From positions 3,410,001 to 3,474,000 of the forward strand of contig NZ_CP020737.1 of assembly GCF_002097715.1 (NCBI RefSeq): 64,000 nucleotides of DNA, read 5' to 3'. The translations under genes were made by a program, and so were the position numbers. Origin of the DNA: Burkholderia ubonensis subsp. mesacidophila. Lineage in GTDB: Bacteria; Pseudomonadota; Gammaproteobacteria; Burkholderiales; Burkholderiaceae. Shown one piece after another: positions 63,057 through 64,000 of the stretch (within the stretch, counting starts at the first letter, position 1; each line of letters opens with the position of its first letter). A model generated the notes under the pieces. It had not been told where the DNA came from. It saw nothing but the letters and a program-made list of their open reading frames with translations, and did no database searches.

Positions 63057-63818
63057 ATGACCGTTTCAGCCGATACGTCGACCGCGCGCGTGGTGCTCGT
63101 CGCGGGCGCCCTGGACAGCGCGGCCGACGCCGCGTCGATCGGCCGCGCGCTCGCCACGGGGTTCGCCCGGCACGGCTGGGACGTCGCGCTGCAGCGCGGC
63201 CGCGACGCGCCGCCGGCCGTGGCCGACGCGCTCGTCGCCGAGGTCGGCGCGCTCGGACGCCGTGCGGCCGTGCTCGATGCCGATCTGGCCCTCGAAGCCG
63301 ACGCGGCCGGGCTGGTCGCGGCCTGCGGCGCGGCGCTCGGCCGGCCGGCATGCGTCGTGTTCCACAGCGCGCCGACGGATGCCGACGACGCGCACTCGGT
63401 GCGCCATGCGTCGCTCGCCGCCGCGCTGGCCCGCAACGTCGCCGCGCCGCTCGCGCTGGCCCGCGCGCTCGAAGCCGCGACGCCCGACGCCGCGCGCGCC
63501 GACGAGGCGCTGCGCGCGTGCGCGATCCACGTGCTGGACCAGGCGCTGTTCCACCCGGCGCCCGAACAGCTGTCGCACGCGCTGATGCAGGCCGCGCTGA
63601 ACCGCGCGACGGCCGCGCTGGCGCTGACGCTCGCGCCGAAGGTGCGCATCGCGGCGCTGGTGCGCGGGCGCGCGCCGCACGCGAACGACATCGCGGCGGC
63701 GGCCTGCTACCTGGCGGACGCGCCCGGCATCACCGGCGCGACGCTGACCGTCGACGGCGGCGAGCACCTGGCGCCGCCTGCCGCCGGCCCGAATGAACCG
63801 CACGGGCGCGCGCCATGA
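63057..63818 (+). CDS. SDR-like protein with degenerate active site
   Basis: This 253-residue protein has the SDR fold, with VVLVAGALDSAADAASIGRALA in place of the TGxxxGxG nucleotide motif and VTGATLTVDGGEHL at the C-terminus (the usual ITGxxxxVDGG). The catalytic region reads LSHALMQAALNRAT, where the active Tyr and Lys of YxxxK appear replaced by His and Gln. It may have lost catalysis or use another mechanism. It is 55 bp upstream of folB, a context shared with the FolM-like dihydromonapterin reductases, so it might be a derived FolM. Confidence 0.85.
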   Translation: MTVSADTSTARVVLVAGALDSAADAASIGRALATGFARHGWDVALQRGRDAPPAVADALVAEVGALGRRAAVLDADLALEADAAGLVAACGAALGRPACVVFHSAPTDADDAHSVRHASLAAALARNVAAPLALARALEAATPDAARADEALRACAIHVLDQALFHPAPEQLSHALMQAALNRATAALALTLAPKVRIAALVRGRAPHANDIAAAACYLADAPGITGATLTVDGGEHLAPPAAGPNEPHGRAP

Positions 63819-63873
63819 CGGCCGCCGCCCGCGCCGCTTTGCGTGCGCGCACGCCAATTTGACTGGAACGACC

Positions 63874-64000
63874 ATGCATTCCGCCCTCCTGCACCCCCGC
63901 CTCGCGGATTGCCGCAGGCTCTACCTGCGCGACTACGAGGTGCACATCAACATCGGGGCATTCGAGCACGAGAAGCGCGGCGAGCAGCGCGTCGTCATCA
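63874..64000 (+). CDS. folB: dihydroneopterin aldolase, N-terminal part
   Basis: The first 42 codons are in the window; the gene continues beyond it. DCRRLYLRDYEVHINIGAFEHEKRGEQRVVI is the conserved N-terminal strand-turn of FolB, in which the motif IGAFxHExxxxQ holds the catalytic Glu. FolB cleaves dihydroneopterin to 6-hydroxymethyl-dihydropterin and glycolaldehyde in folate synthesis. It is 55 bp downstream of the SDR-like gene. Confidence 0.9.
   Translation, partial: MHSALLHPRLADCRRLYLRDYEVHINIGAFEHEKRGEQRVVI

Overview
The window looks like a stretch of a Burkholderia chromosome, probably from the B. cepacia complex or a close relative. Coding DNA is very GC-rich and strongly G/C-biased at third positions. 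The set also contains a KirBac1.1-type potassium channel, a bioA-bioF-bioD-bioB cluster, beta-proteobacterial porin, LysR, GST and c-di-GMP genes, and a fused indolepyruvate:ferredoxin oxidoreductase. I see no tRNA, rRNA or CRISPR array, and no complete transposase gene.

Layout. 0-12 kb: housekeeping and catabolic genes (SDR fragment, peptide-binding protein, ABC-F ATPase, MBL hydrolase, aceK, carbonic anhydrase, thiolase, SDR, YchJ, secreted hydrolase). 12-17 kb: the biotin genes bioA-F-D-B, overlapping or tightly spaced and closed by a strong terminator. 17-25 kb: cutC, a 45-residue secreted peptide, an EAL protein, an Na+/H+ antiporter and the 1190-residue oxidoreductase. 25.4-26.8 kb: a non-coding tandem array of fifteen 88/89-bp units, each carrying two same-strand copies of a DnaA-box-like word. 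It is followed by a degenerate end of an interspersed repeat and an AT-richer island (about 26.8-28.6 kb) with a LysM muramidase-like gene and an LprI-type lysozyme-inhibitor gene. 28.6-35 kb: GST, KirBac channel, periplasmic sulfite dehydrogenase with its cytochrome, sulfate-binding protein, DapA-like aldolase and a Phd/VapC toxin-antitoxin pair. 35-50 kb: regulator/transporter pairs (LysR-MFS-RidA, GST-LysR, EamA-Lrp), a lipoprotein with a Tat-exported phospholipase C, ghrA, HMG-CoA lyase, YbaK, a fluoroacetate-dehalogenase-like hydrolase and nitronate monooxygenase. 50-57 kb: LysR, porin, a bile-acid-symporter-like carrier and an EAL-CBS-GGDEF protein whose stop codon lies in the end of a 317-bp MITE-like element. 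57-60.4 kb: a LacI-mannose isomerase-fructokinase operon. 60.4-64 kb: an AT-richer pair of unknown genes, small conserved proteins, MidA-like methyltransferase, a catalytically degenerate SDR and the start of folB.

The strongest candidates for something undescribed are the DnaA-box-like array (25.45-26.81 kb), the symmetrical MITE-like element (56.67-56.98 kb) with a relic of its end beside the array, and the muramidase/lysozyme-inhibitor pair in the AT-richer island. Functions are assigned from motifs read by eye; no database search was possible.
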